Of a DNA stretch of 64,000 nt, positions 54,827-63,093 are shown one piece after another; the first letter of the stretch is position 1; every line of letters begins with the position of its first letter. The stretch lies in the NCBI GenBank assembly GCA_934432595.1, contig CAKRYR010000009.1, positions 1-64,000 of the forward strand, read 5' to 3'. Source of the stretch: an uncultured Lachnospiraceae bacterium (GTDB taxonomy: Bacteria; Bacillota; Clostridia; Lachnospirales; Lachnospiraceae). The notes below the pieces were generated by a model. It did not search any database. It was not told the DNA's origin and was given only the letters and a program-made list of their open reading frames with translations. A program made the translations under genes and the position numbers.

Positions 54827-56059
54827 CTACAAACTGTCAATAAAATTAACAATTCTCTCTGATGCTTTACCATCTTCTATAGAACCTTTTTCTCTTAAAA
54901 ATGATTCTACCTTATCTATATATTTTGTTTCATCATACTCTTTAATAGCCTTTAATAACTCATTATTATCTTTAGTAATTGCAAAAGGAGTTTCATATAA
55001 TGAATAATACAAGCCTCTCTCATCTTCATATTCTGCTATATCAGTTGCATAAATGAATGCTGGTCTCTTAGTTAAAAGATAATCAAATATACAGCTAGAA
55101 TAATCTGATATCATTACATCTGCAATTGCTAGTAACTCTTGTACATCGTCATAGTCTGTTACATCTACTACATTATCATCACCAAATTGTTTAAAAAACT
55201 TGTCTTTAAACTGTACTATTCTAGGATGAAGTCTAACTAATAAAATCCAATCTCCACTGAATTTATCACCAAGTTTTTCACACAATTTTTTCCCATCTAT
55301 ATTGTAACAATCTAATCTATAATCTTCTCTAAATGTTGGCATATAGAGAACTATTTTTTTATCTAAATCAACATCATACTTTGATAAAATCTTCTTACTA
55401 AGCTTTTCATTATTTACAAAAAATATATCATTCCTTGGATGTCCTAATAATTTTATATTTCTTACATTCCAAAAAGCACTCTTATATACATTTGTTTCAA
55501 AATCTGAATTTGAAATCCAATAATCTGTCAAATCAGAATTTATTTTTGCAACCTTCGTCCACATTTTACTTTCTGTAAGAGTTCCAACATGTCTCTCTAT
55601 CTTCTTTATGCCGAAGGAGCCATGCCACATTTGTATATAAAACTGATTATCTTTCTTTCTTAATCCCTTTTTTATAAAATAACTCAAATGATAATTACTT
55701 ATCCAAAATTTTGCAGTTGTAAGCTCATACAACGCTTGTTGTGATTGATAATTAACCAATCTTATATTCTTAGGGAATACACTATAATCTTCATTTTCAT
55801 TAACTAACCAAACCAAATCATAATCTTTATTCTCAGAAATAATATTTTCAACTAAATACTTACAATTACAACCATATCCTCGTCCCATATAATTTGTAAA
55901 TACTATCTTTTTATTATTTACTTTTTCATTGCAAAGTAATTTTTCTAATTTATTTTTTTTTGAATTTAAATATAAATCATTTAATTTATCACTTGATTCT
56001 AAAAATAATCTTACACCATGTTTAAAATTCTTAAAACCTTTAATTAACTCTTTTTTCAC
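54827..56059 (-). CDS. CDP-glycerol glycerophosphotransferase family protein
   Basis: The 410-residue protein belongs to the TagB/TagF family (Glyphos_transf): FYIQMWHGSFGIKKIERHVG with the conserved His, YWISNSDFETNVYKSAFWNV, LGHPRNDIFF, and the C-terminal ADVMISDYSSCIFDYLLTKR. Such enzymes transfer glycerol phosphate or ribitol phosphate from a CDP donor to build teichoic-acid-like polymers at the inner membrane face. It is the last gene of the surface-polymer cluster. GTG 56059 follows ATGAGGATATT. The exact substrate is not known. Confidence 0.9.
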   Translation of the reverse strand: MKKELIKGFKNFKHGVRLFLESSDKLNDLYLNSKKNKLEKLLCNEKVNNKKIVFTNYMGRGYGCNCKYLVENIISENKDYDLVWLVNENEDYSVFPKNIRLVNYQSQQALYELTTAKFWISNYHLSYFIKKGLRKKDNQFYIQMWHGSFGIKKIERHVGTLTESKMWTKVAKINSDLTDYWISNSDFETNVYKSAFWNVRNIKLLGHPRNDIFFVNNEKLSKKILSKYDVDLDKKIVLYMPTFREDYRLDCYNIDGKKLCEKLGDKFSGDWILLVRLHPRIVQFKDKFFKQFGDDNVVDVTDYDDVQELLAIADVMISDYSSCIFDYLLTKRPAFIYATDIAEYEDERGLYYSLYETPFAITKDNNELLKAIKEYDETKYIDKVESFLREKGSIEDGKASERIVNFIDSL

Positions 56060-56080
56060 AATATCCTCATTTCTGAAATT

Positions 56081-57193
56081 CTATATTTTTGCAGAAATTT
56101 CATCTATTATTCTCTTTGTAGCTTTGCCATCACAAGCCCCCATATAATCCTCATAAAATGCTCTATACTCATCTCTATTAAACTCAATAAATTCTCTAAG
56201 TACAGCCTCTTTTAAATCGGTACCATCTTTAACCATCTGTCCCGGTATTTCATTTAAATCAATATATAAACCTCTAGTTGATACAAATTCATCATAATCT
56301 GGTACAAATAATACAATAGGCTTCTGATATAATGTATAGTCAAATATAACTGATGAATAATCCGCAATTAACATATCCGCTATCGGTAATATTCTCTCAG
56401 TTGGGATATCACAATTAGATAATTTATGTTTTGCATCAAGATGCGGATGCATTTTCATAACTATATAATACTCCTCACCTAATTCTTTCTGTACTCTCTT
56501 AACATCTTCTAAACCTAATACATAAGGTTCAAGTGCTTTACCTCGAAATGTCGGTGCCCAAAGTATTATTTTTTTACTTTTAGCATTAGGATATTTATTA
56601 TAGAATTCTATCCTACATTGCTCTATATATTTTTCATCAAAAAAACAGTCTGTCCTACTTAATCCTGTTGCTTTAACGGTACCTTTTTCTTGTTTCATCG
56701 CTCTTTCATATACAGGTATGCAACAGTTTGCACTAACAGTTGTTAATGTATAATTTTTAAAAACATTTCCCTTATAATACTTAGGAATATCATCCTCTGT
56801 ATCGTATGCATATTTTTTTAACAAACCACCTGCATGCCATAATTGAATAACTTGTGTTTCCTTTCTCTTGTTACACGAAGAAACTGGTAAAAAGTTATCA
56901 CATATAAACACATACTTTGCATTTGCATACAAATTCATGAATTTCATCATTGATTTTACTATTGTAAAATAGCTCTCAGTTTGATAATTATTATACATCT
57001 CTATAACCTCATAATCGCTATCAAGAAATGTATCTCTCATCTTTTCCATACTAAAAGGAACACAAGTATGATGAGCATCTACAAAAAGTACACGCTTTTC
57101 ATCTATATTTTTTCTTTTTGATATATTGTATACCAAAGGTAAAACAATAGACTGAACTATCATTTTTATCATCTGTCTAATAAAATATTTCAT
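56081..57193 (-). CDS. CDP-glycerol glycerophosphotransferase family protein (second copy)
   Basis: The 370-residue protein shows the same family marks: TQVIQLWHAGGLLKKYAYDT, TGLSRTDCFFDEKY, IILWAPTFRGKALEPYV, MKMHPHLDAKH and ADMLIADYSSVIFDYTLYQK. It differs clearly from the following gene product, so the two are probably primase- and polymerase-like or have different acceptors. ATG 57193 follows TATGGAGGAATAC. It lies between the GT2 gene and the other transferase, with gaps of 21-28 bases that imply one operon. Confidence 0.9.
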   Translation of the reverse strand: MKYFIRQMIKMIVQSIVLPLVYNISKRKNIDEKRVLFVDAHHTCVPFSMEKMRDTFLDSDYEVIEMYNNYQTESYFTIVKSMMKFMNLYANAKYVFICDNFLPVSSCNKRKETQVIQLWHAGGLLKKYAYDTEDDIPKYYKGNVFKNYTLTTVSANCCIPVYERAMKQEKGTVKATGLSRTDCFFDEKYIEQCRIEFYNKYPNAKSKKIILWAPTFRGKALEPYVLGLEDVKRVQKELGEEYYIVMKMHPHLDAKHKLSNCDIPTERILPIADMLIADYSSVIFDYTLYQKPIVLFVPDYDEFVSTRGLYIDLNEIPGQMVKDGTDLKEAVLREFIEFNRDEYRAFYEDYMGACDGKATKRIIDEISAKI

Positions 57194-57221
57194 TGTATTC
57201 CTCCATACTAAGTTGCCAATT

Positions 57222-57971
57222 TTAATTAAAGAAATGTTTTTTCACGCCATTAAATCCATATGCAATAAAATAAATAATTGATTTTAAACGTCCAAATCCC
57301 ATATATCTTAATGATTTATAATGCATTCTAGCTGATTTAAACTTATTTCTAGATTTTCCAGTCTCAGATAAACGATACTTTAATAATGGTTCATTAATCA
57401 AAACTGCGTCTCCATAATCACGTAATATACTAAGCCATGTTATATAATCTTCATGGGCATCATCCCATTTCATATCATATTTCTTCATAATTTTTTGTTC
57501 TATCAAAACTGATGAACAATTAATTATATTTCCATATAATAATTTTTTATAACTAACTCTCTTAGGTACTTCAATTATTCTACCTGTTGATTCTCCAGCT
57601 GCAGTCATAAGTTCTCTTGCCGTTGCGCACATAACTGCATCTGTTTCATCTAATGCTTTTAATTGTTTTTCTAATTTATCAGGTGACCACCAATCATCTG
57701 AATCTAAGAAAGCAACATATCTTCCTTTTGCCATGTAAACACCTTTATTACGAGTTCTAGCAACGCCTAAATTTTCTTTATTATGTATATATTTTATCCT
57801 AGGATCATCTAAATATTTATTTACCACATCATCTACATTATCTTTAGAACAATCATTTATTATAATTAATTCTAAATTTACATTTTGCTCTAATACAGAG
57901 TCTATCGCCTTTGCAATATAATTTTCACAATTATATGCCGGCATAACTACCGATACATCTATTTGTTTCAT
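57222..57971 (-). CDS. Family 2 glycosyltransferase
   Basis: The 249-residue GT-A enzyme has VSVVMPAYNCENYIAKAIDS, LELIIINDCSKDNVDDVV, NLGVARTRNKGVYMAKGRYV, and the metal/nucleotide-binding DSDD in AFLDSDDWWSPDKLEKQL. It likely adds one sugar to the linkage unit or repeat of the surface polymer made by its neighbours. No membrane segment is obvious. ATG 57971 follows TGAGGATTAAG, 97 bases after the epimerase gene. Confidence 0.9.
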   Translation of the reverse strand: MKQIDVSVVMPAYNCENYIAKAIDSVLEQNVNLELIIINDCSKDNVDDVVNKYLDDPRIKYIHNKENLGVARTRNKGVYMAKGRYVAFLDSDDWWSPDKLEKQLKALDETDAVMCATARELMTAAGESTGRIIEVPKRVSYKKLLYGNIINCSSVLIEQKIMKKYDMKWDDAHEDYITWLSILRDYGDAVLINEPLLKYRLSETGKSRNKFKSARMHYKSLRYMGFGRLKSIIYFIAYGFNGVKKHFFN

Positions 57972-58068
57972 ATATTAATCTTAATCCTCATTTCTGAACG
58001 ACTTGTCATGAAGAAGGAGATGCAAATATCAAATTTGCATCTGCCATCAAAGCTATTTACTTTTTCTA

Positions 58069-59136
58069 CTACATTGTATTTTTCATACTCTGCATCATTC
58101 TTAAATAAGAATCTTTTAATCCAATCTCTGGTCTCCATCCAAGTGCTTGCATTTTTTGAGATGATAACTTCATCTTAACATCAGGTGCGTATCCATATGT
58201 TTTTGCATCTTCTGGAATATCAAATACAACATTTATCTCACCATTTGCTATTTCATTTGCCACCATTTTTGCCATATTACCAATTGTTATATTAGATTGT
58301 TCATTAGCTATTGTGTAAGCTTCACCACTGTTACCTTTAACTAACAATATTAGCATTGCCATTACAGCATCTCTTGTATAAGTATAATTACCTACAGACT
58401 TGCCAGCTGTATGTAATACAATATCTGTCTTATTCATAGCACTTTTTGCAAATTGAGCAAATACTCTATTTTCACTATATAATATTCCTGCACCAAATGT
58501 CTGAGCAAGTCTAGCAATTTTAACCGGAACACCATATTCACTTGCATAACATGCACACATACACTCACACATTCTCTTTCCTTCTGAATAGCAGCTTCTT
58601 ACATTATGAATATCAATATATCCTAAGTCTTTTTCTTCAACTCTATCTAATGTTGGGTCAGTTATACCAAATGCCTCCATTGAAGACATATATACCATTC
58701 CCTTAACTTTCTTTTCCTTAGCAAGTTCTAACATATTCTCAATACCTCTATGTGATATTTGAATAGTTTCTACAGGATGATCTACAAAGAATTTAGATGC
58801 TGTAACACTTGCGCCATGTATTATATAGTCTATGTCATCTTCTATATTTTGTTTTTCTGTAATATCTCCATATACAAATTTTAAATTATCTGCATTCACT
58901 AATTCTCCATATGCATCTTTTACTTTTTGTTCATTTCTAACCAAAGCTAATACTTTTATATTAGCATCTTTTATTCTATTGCAACACAATAATGCCTTTA
59001 CTATTTGTGAACCAATTAATCCTGTTGCACCAGTTACTAATATTGTTCTATTCTTCAACTCCTCTAGTGGTATATTTCCATTTGCAATATATTCTAAATC
59101 TTCTTGTAAAACTGAATCCTTTGGACTTTCTAACAT
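58069..59136 (-). CDS. NAD-dependent epimerase/dehydratase (extended SDR)
   Basis: The 355-residue protein has the Gly motif ILVTGATGLIGSQIVKALL near residue 33, MVYMSSMEAFG, and the catalytic YxxxK in SCYSEGKRMCECMCA. The end LGWRPEIGLKDSYLRMM is typical of sugar-nucleotide epimerases. Paired with the IspD/TarI-like cytidylyltransferase upstream it may make or modify a CDP-activated sugar or alditol for the polymer. The true substrate is open. ATG 59136 follows GAAAGGAAG. Confidence 0.88.
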   Translation of the reverse strand: MLESPKDSVLQEDLEYIANGNIPLEELKNRTILVTGATGLIGSQIVKALLCCNRIKDANIKVLALVRNEQKVKDAYGELVNADNLKFVYGDITEKQNIEDDIDYIIHGASVTASKFFVDHPVETIQISHRGIENMLELAKEKKVKGMVYMSSMEAFGITDPTLDRVEEKDLGYIDIHNVRSCYSEGKRMCECMCACYASEYGVPVKIARLAQTFGAGILYSENRVFAQFAKSAMNKTDIVLHTAGKSVGNYTYTRDAVMAMLILLVKGNSGEAYTIANEQSNITIGNMAKMVANEIANGEINVVFDIPEDAKTYGYAPDVKMKLSSQKMQALGWRPEIGLKDSYLRMMQSMKNTM

Positions 59137-59479
59137 TTTTATCTTCCTTTCTTTGTTGTTCTAGGGACAATTTTAAATAATACTTACCAATTACTAGATA
59201 TTCAACGTTTTCAAACCTAAACTAATATAGAAAAACCGGAAGAATCACTAAATAGCGAAGGTCCCGGTTTGTAATTCTACACACTAAACTGTAATACAAG
59301 TTTTATAATTCACAATTTCACTCGTTATTATATTTTAATAATAATAATAATAAGCAATACTAACATACTATCTAATTAAAAATCTTCAAGGATTTATTGC
59401 TTTCAGTGAACAGATTTGAATGTTTATATTAGCAAACTTTAAAGTAAACAGATATAAACTTCAAATCGTCCCTAAAACC
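59137..59479. other. Gene-free stretch with flanking inverted repeats and a hairpin
   Basis: No open frame seen. TAGGGACAATTT (59162-59173) and the inverse of TAGGGACGATTT (59463-59474) are inverted repeats with one mismatch at the two ends of 313 bases, as in a small non-coding element (MITE-like). Inside are an (AAT)n tract near 59334-59352 and a minus-strand stem AAACCGG/CCGGTTT (59233-59270) followed by TTTTTC, a possible terminator or attenuator ahead of the epimerase gene. No target duplication was seen. Confidence 0.4.
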
Positions 59480-60205
59480 CTAAAATCCGAAGATTTGTGA
59501 ATTCTCTCTAGCTTCAAAGATTGCTCTAAATATATAGTAATCAGAAGGTGTTGTAATCTTGATATTCTCAATAGGGCCTTCAACTACATGTAGTTTATGA
59601 CCATACTCAGTCATCATAGAAGCAGAATCAATCATATTATTCTTTCCTTCTGCTATAGCTTTTCTATGACACTCCATTATATCTTCTAGTATAAAACTTT
59701 GAGGAGCTCTAGCAATTCTTGCTGTACTTCTTTCTGTTGTTGATACTATTTCATCATCATCATTTATAGAAACCACTGTTTCATTTTGAGGAACTACTGT
59801 TATAGCTGTTCCATATTTTCTAACACATTCAATGTTGTCTTTAATTAACTGTTCTGAAATTAAAGGTCTAACACCATCATGTATTAATACTACAGAATCC
59901 TTAGGATCTGGACAATCTGCATATATAGCTTTTAGCCCATTGCAAATTGACTCTTGTCCAGTTGAACCACCAGGAACAATCCATTTCACCTTTGTTATAA
60001 AATTCTTCTTTAATAATTCTTTTAAATAATCTATCCAATCAGCAATACATACAACTGCTATATTATCAATTTCACTACATCTTTCAAAATACTCTAATGT
60101 ATGAATAATTATAGCCTTTCCATTTAATTCAAGAAATTGCTTTGGTCTAGTCTTACTATTCATTCTTGTACCAGAACCTCCAGCAAAGATTAGTGCTGTA
60201 TTCAT
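59480..60205 (-). CDS. IspD/TarI family cytidylyltransferase
   Basis: The 241-residue nucleotidyltransferase has the FAGGSGTRMNSKTRPKQFLE nucleotide loop, VLIHDGVRPLIS, and the C-terminal IENIKITTPSDYYIFRAIFE. This matches 2-C-methyl-D-erythritol-4-phosphate cytidylyltransferase and ribitol-5-phosphate cytidylyltransferase (TarI). With teichoic-type transferases downstream, making a CDP-alditol for a surface polymer is the more likely role; the sequence alone does not exclude IspD. ATG 60205 follows AAGGAGG; the upstream frame to 60226 precedes that site. Confidence 0.85.
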   Translation of the reverse strand: MNTALIFAGGSGTRMNSKTRPKQFLELNGKAIIIHTLEYFERCSEIDNIAVVCIADWIDYLKELLKKNFITKVKWIVPGGSTGQESICNGLKAIYADCPDPKDSVVLIHDGVRPLISEQLIKDNIECVRKYGTAITVVPQNETVVSINDDDEIVSTTERSTARIARAPQSFILEDIMECHRKAIAEGKNNMIDSASMMTEYGHKLHVVEGPIENIKITTPSDYYIFRAIFEARENSQIFGF

Positions 60206-60258
60206 CACATTTTCCTCCTTATGCAAATCAATTTACATTTTGTTACAAATCTTATATA

Positions 60259-60287
60259 ATACTAACACTTTAGCCAGTCTATGTCAA
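60259..60287 (-). promoter_or_regulatory. SigA-type promoter of the surface-polymer cluster
   Basis: Minus-strand TTGACA (60282-60287), a perfect -35, and TAGTAT (60259-60264) are 17 bases apart. The start would be about 45 bases before the cytidylyltransferase gene. Confidence 0.65.
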
Positions 60288-60310
60288 CAAATTTACTCTA
60301 TTTAGATAAA

Positions 60311-60366
60311 TGCAAAAGGTAACTATTCAGCCAATAGCTAAACTGTTACTGCAAAAGGTAACTATT
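60311..60366. repeat. 17-bp direct repeat downstream of sigG
   Basis: TGCAAAAGGTAACTATT occurs perfectly at 60311-60327 and 60350-60366 (39-base period). The second copy also lies in a small hairpin (GTTAC/GTAAC). The repeat is in the 3' region of sigG, just before the promoter above. No clear terminator for sigG was seen otherwise. Confidence 0.6.
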
Positions 60367-60376
60367 TCTTTCTATA

Positions 60377-61159
60377 TCACACAACTTCAAGATATTTTTT
60401 CATAGCCTTTAATGCATTTTTCTCTAGTCTACTTACTTGTGCCTGTGATATTCCTATTTCCTGTGCAACCTCCATTTGAGTCTTACCCTCAAAAAATCTC
60501 AAATCAATTATATTCTTTTCCCTTTTAGGTAATCTTTTTACAGCTTCACCTAATGATATTTCTTCTAGCCATATTTCCTCTCTATTTTTCTTATCACTTA
60601 CCTGATCCATAACATATATTGAATCATTACCATCTGAATTGACTGGCTCATAAAGAGAAATTGGACTTTGTATTGCATCAAGAGCCGTAACAATATTCTC
60701 TCTATCTATCCCCAATTCATTTGCTATATCATTAATAGTAGGTTCTCGCAAGTTTTTCTTCATCATATTTTCTTTTATATATATAGCTTTGTATGCTATA
60801 TCTCTCATAGAACGACTAACACGAATAGAATTATTATCACGCAAATATCTTCTCAATTCGCCTTGAATCATAGGAACTGCGTAAGTTGAAAATTTAACTT
60901 GCTGAGAAATATCAAAATTATCAATCGCTTTTATTAATCCTATACATCCAATTTGAAATAAATCATCAATATTTTCATTATTATTATTAAATCTGTGAAT
61001 TATGCTTAGAACTAAACGTAAGTTTCCCTTAATAAATTTCTCCCTTGCATGCATATCCCCCTCTTTTATTTTAAGTATTAATTGCTCTTTTTCATCATTT
61101 GTAAGAATAGGTAATTTTGCAGTATTAACACCACATATTTCTACTTTATATACACTCAT
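60377..61159 (-). CDS. sigG: Forespore-specific sigma factor SigG
   Basis: The 260-residue protein starts MSVYKVEICGVNTAKLPILT, the highly conserved SigG N-terminus. Region 2 (GNLRLVLSIIHRFNNNNENI, then DDLFQIGCIGLIKAIDNFD) and region 4 (TQMEVAQEIGISQAQVSRLE) follow. It directs late forespore genes after engulfment. The start is ATG 61159 after GGAGGC; the in-frame extension to 61204 precedes that site. The ribosome site lies inside a large hairpin. It follows sigE by 65 bases, the standard order. Confidence 0.97.
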   Translation of the reverse strand: MSVYKVEICGVNTAKLPILTNDEKEQLILKIKEGDMHAREKFIKGNLRLVLSIIHRFNNNNENIDDLFQIGCIGLIKAIDNFDISQQVKFSTYAVPMIQGELRRYLRDNNSIRVSRSMRDIAYKAIYIKENMMKKNLREPTINDIANELGIDRENIVTALDAIQSPISLYEPVNSDGNDSIYVMDQVSDKKNREEIWLEEISLGEAVKRLPKREKNIIDLRFFEGKTQMEVAQEIGISQAQVSRLEKNALKAMKKYLEVV

Positions 61160-61165
61160 ACAAAT

Positions 61166-61214
61166 AGCCTCCAAAATGAGAATCTTTATATAAAGTATTC
61201 TCATTTTGAAGGCT
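61166..61214 (-). promoter_or_regulatory. Hairpin sequestering the sigG ribosome-binding site
   Basis: A 12-bp perfect stem (61172-61183 with 61197-61208, CAAAATGAGAAT) extends after one mismatch by 5 bp (AGCCT 61166-61170 with AGGCT 61210-61214). On the minus-strand transcript the 3' arm contains the sigG GGAGG (61168-61172). A messenger read through from sigE would fold this and hide the site. B. subtilis sigG has a functionally similar leader hairpin. Confidence 0.75.
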
Positions 61215-61224
61215 TTTTATACTT

Positions 61225-61971
61225 CTAACAACCCTCCATTTTTATTATTTCTCTTTTTAATTGCTTTATGATTTTTTTCTCTAATCTAGATATGTATGAT
61301 TGTGATATTCCTAACATATCTGCTACTTCTTTTTGTGTTTTCTCATCTCCATTCTTATCATTAATTCCATATCTAAGTTCCACAATAACTCGTTCCCTCT
61401 CACTAAGTTTATCTAGGGCCTTAAATAATAATTTTCTGTCCACCTCACTTTCAATCCCCTTATATGCTACATCCTCATCTGTTCCTAAAATGTCGGATAA
61501 CAATAATTCATTACCATCCCAATCTACATTTAAGGGCTCATCTATTGAAACTTCCATTTTAGTCTTACTATTTCTCCTAAGATACATAAGAATTTCATTT
61601 TCTATGCATCTAGACGCATATGTTGCAAGTTTAATATTCTTTATAGGATTAAATGTATTAATGGACTTGATAAGTCCAATAGTTCCTATTGATATTAAAT
61701 CCTCAACTCCAACTCCTGTATTATCAAATTTTTTTGCTATGTACACTACTAACCTAAGATTTCTTTCTACCAAAGTTTTTTTTGCTATTTCTTTATTATT
61801 TGTATCTAACTCATTAACTAATTCAGCCTCTTCCTCAGCACTTAGTGGAGGTGGGAGTACCTCTGTCCCTCCTATGTAATGTACCTCACCTGTAGGACTA
61901 ACCAACATACTTTTTATACTTGATAATACTCTTAACCTAAATTGTTTAGGTATATCTAAGTTTAATACCAT
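61225..61971 (-). CDS. sigE: Mother-cell sigma factor SigE (pro-SigE)
   Basis: The 248-residue protein has an N-terminal pro-sequence and the processing region HYIGGTEVLPPPLSAEEEAE, where SpoIIGA cuts near residues 31-33 to activate it. Region 2 (ERNLRLVVYIAKKFDNTGVG, then EDLISIGTIGLIKSI) and region 4 (TQKEVADMLGISQSYISRLE) follow. It directs early mother-cell gene expression in sporulation. It follows spoIIGA by 29 bases. ATG 61971 follows TTGGAGGAAAC. Confidence 0.97.
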   Translation of the reverse strand: MVLNLDIPKQFRLRVLSSIKSMLVSPTGEVHYIGGTEVLPPPLSAEEEAELVNELDTNNKEIAKKTLVERNLRLVVYIAKKFDNTGVGVEDLISIGTIGLIKSINTFNPIKNIKLATYASRCIENEILMYLRRNSKTKMEVSIDEPLNVDWDGNELLLSDILGTDEDVAYKGIESEVDRKLLFKALDKLSERERVIVELRYGINDKNGDEKTQKEVADMLGISQSYISRLEKKIIKQLKREIIKMEGC

Positions 61972-62000
61972 ACTGTTTCCTCCAATCTTATATTTTGTAT

Positions 62001-62819
62001 CTAAACCAAGCTTTCACTATGCAAAATTGCATTATACCTATTGTCTCTTGATAATTTCCCATTGTATATTCCAACTATTGCATTATCCAAAGTCTTCTGA
62101 TAGTTATCATATTTTATAATTATTTCATCTACTTGTATTCCATATAATATTCCATTTTCTTTTCCCAATGATTTATAAGGAATAATGTATATTTTATCTA
62201 CTTTCACATCATTAAAACTAGAAATGATTTTTTTCTCTACTACTGTTACTTTTTTTCCTGTAGTAGGCTCCGTTAAGCTATTTCCAGTATCTAATAATGC
62301 CTTAAGTCTTATTTCTTTCCCTTTTAACTTAATCATCACCTCATATATCTTTTCTCTATAATAAATCCTCCTAAGTATTAATGGTACCGAATATTTAATA
62401 AGCAAAAATGCTATAGCTCCTATTAAAAATAATTCAATTATAGACACTTGATGCCTTTTATAAGCAATTATTTTGTCATAAAATGCCGTAATTATTCCTC
62501 CCATTAAAAATGTAATTCCCATATGTATACTAATCATCAAAATACATTTCTTTAGCCTCATTCTTCCAAATACCATTAATACAATAATTATCTCATTACA
62601 TATATTTAACAAAATATATAACCACCATATATTGTTAATATGTGTTACCAATAATATCATTTGACTTAAAGTTAATATAGCTGCAGCTATAACGTATCTC
62701 TTTATTCTTATATGCACACTAGCAATGCATCCTGTTAAATAAATAGTCATAAAATCAAATGCAAAATTAATAATACTTAATATGTCCCAATATATTATTA
62801 CCTCAATATTTATCACCAC
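62001..62819 (-). CDS. spoIIGA: Sigma-E processing protease SpoIIGA
   Basis: The 272-residue protein has five N-terminal membrane segments (about 1-155) and a C-terminal aspartic-protease domain with the active-site motif LLDTGNSLTEPTTGKKV. It cleaves pro-SigE at the septum in response to a forespore signal (SpoIIR). The start is uncertain: GTG 62819 is the first candidate, but the promoter predicted upstream leaves only about 12 leader bases. A weaker start could lie near IIYWDIL, where relatives often begin. Confidence 0.92.
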   Translation of the reverse strand: MVINIEVIIYWDILSIINFAFDFMTIYLTGCIASVHIRIKRYVIAAAILTLSQMILLVTHINNIWWLYILLNICNEIIIVLMVFGRMRLKKCILMISIHMGITFLMGGIITAFYDKIIAYKRHQVSIIELFLIGAIAFLLIKYSVPLILRRIYYREKIYEVMIKLKGKEIRLKALLDTGNSLTEPTTGKKVTVVEKKIISSFNDVKVDKIYIIPYKSLGKENGILYGIQVDEIIIKYDNYQKTLDNAIVGIYNGKLSRDNRYNAILHSESLV

Positions 62820-62838
62820 CCACTCTTGATGTATCTAT

Positions 62839-62871
62839 ATATTACAACATTTTTCTTGCAGAATTTGTCAA
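62839..62871 (-). promoter_or_regulatory. spoIIG-type promoter with long spacer and 0A-box-like sites
   Basis: Minus-strand TTGACA (62866-62871) and TAATAT (62839-62844) are 21 bases apart, longer than the normal 17. The Spo0A-dependent B. subtilis spoIIG promoter has a similar long spacer. TTTGACAA over the -35 differs at one base from the 0A box orientation TTCGACAA. Direct dependence on Spo0A is inference. Confidence 0.55.
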
Positions 62872-62927
62872 AACATGAAGTCTTTTCAATTTTTTTTATC
62901 AGAAAAATCGACTATCTCCGATAGATA

Positions 62928-62956
62928 TTGACATAGTACCCATATATGTGATAAAA
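62928..62956 (+). promoter_or_regulatory. Promoter candidate for the ABC-like gene
   Basis: TTGACA (62928-62933) is followed, 16-17 bases on, by GATAAA/ATAAAA (62950-62956). It faces away from spoIIGA. A small stem, CGAACC TTTA GGTTCG (63033-63048), lies in the leader before the gene. Confidence 0.45.
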
Positions 62957-63093
62957 ACTTTATTAGGAAAAATAATTAAACGAAATATAAGCACTATCTA
63001 TTTGTTTTTAAAGCATAGTGCCAATAACTCTCCGAACCTTTAGGTTCGTTTGTAGTTTCCTTATGAATTAATAAACTTTAATGAGGTTATAAA

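Noticed and set aside
61268..61879. 203-residue plus-strand frame opposite sigE
   Set aside because: Antisense shadow with Ser/Leu/Ile-rich composition and no ribosome site.
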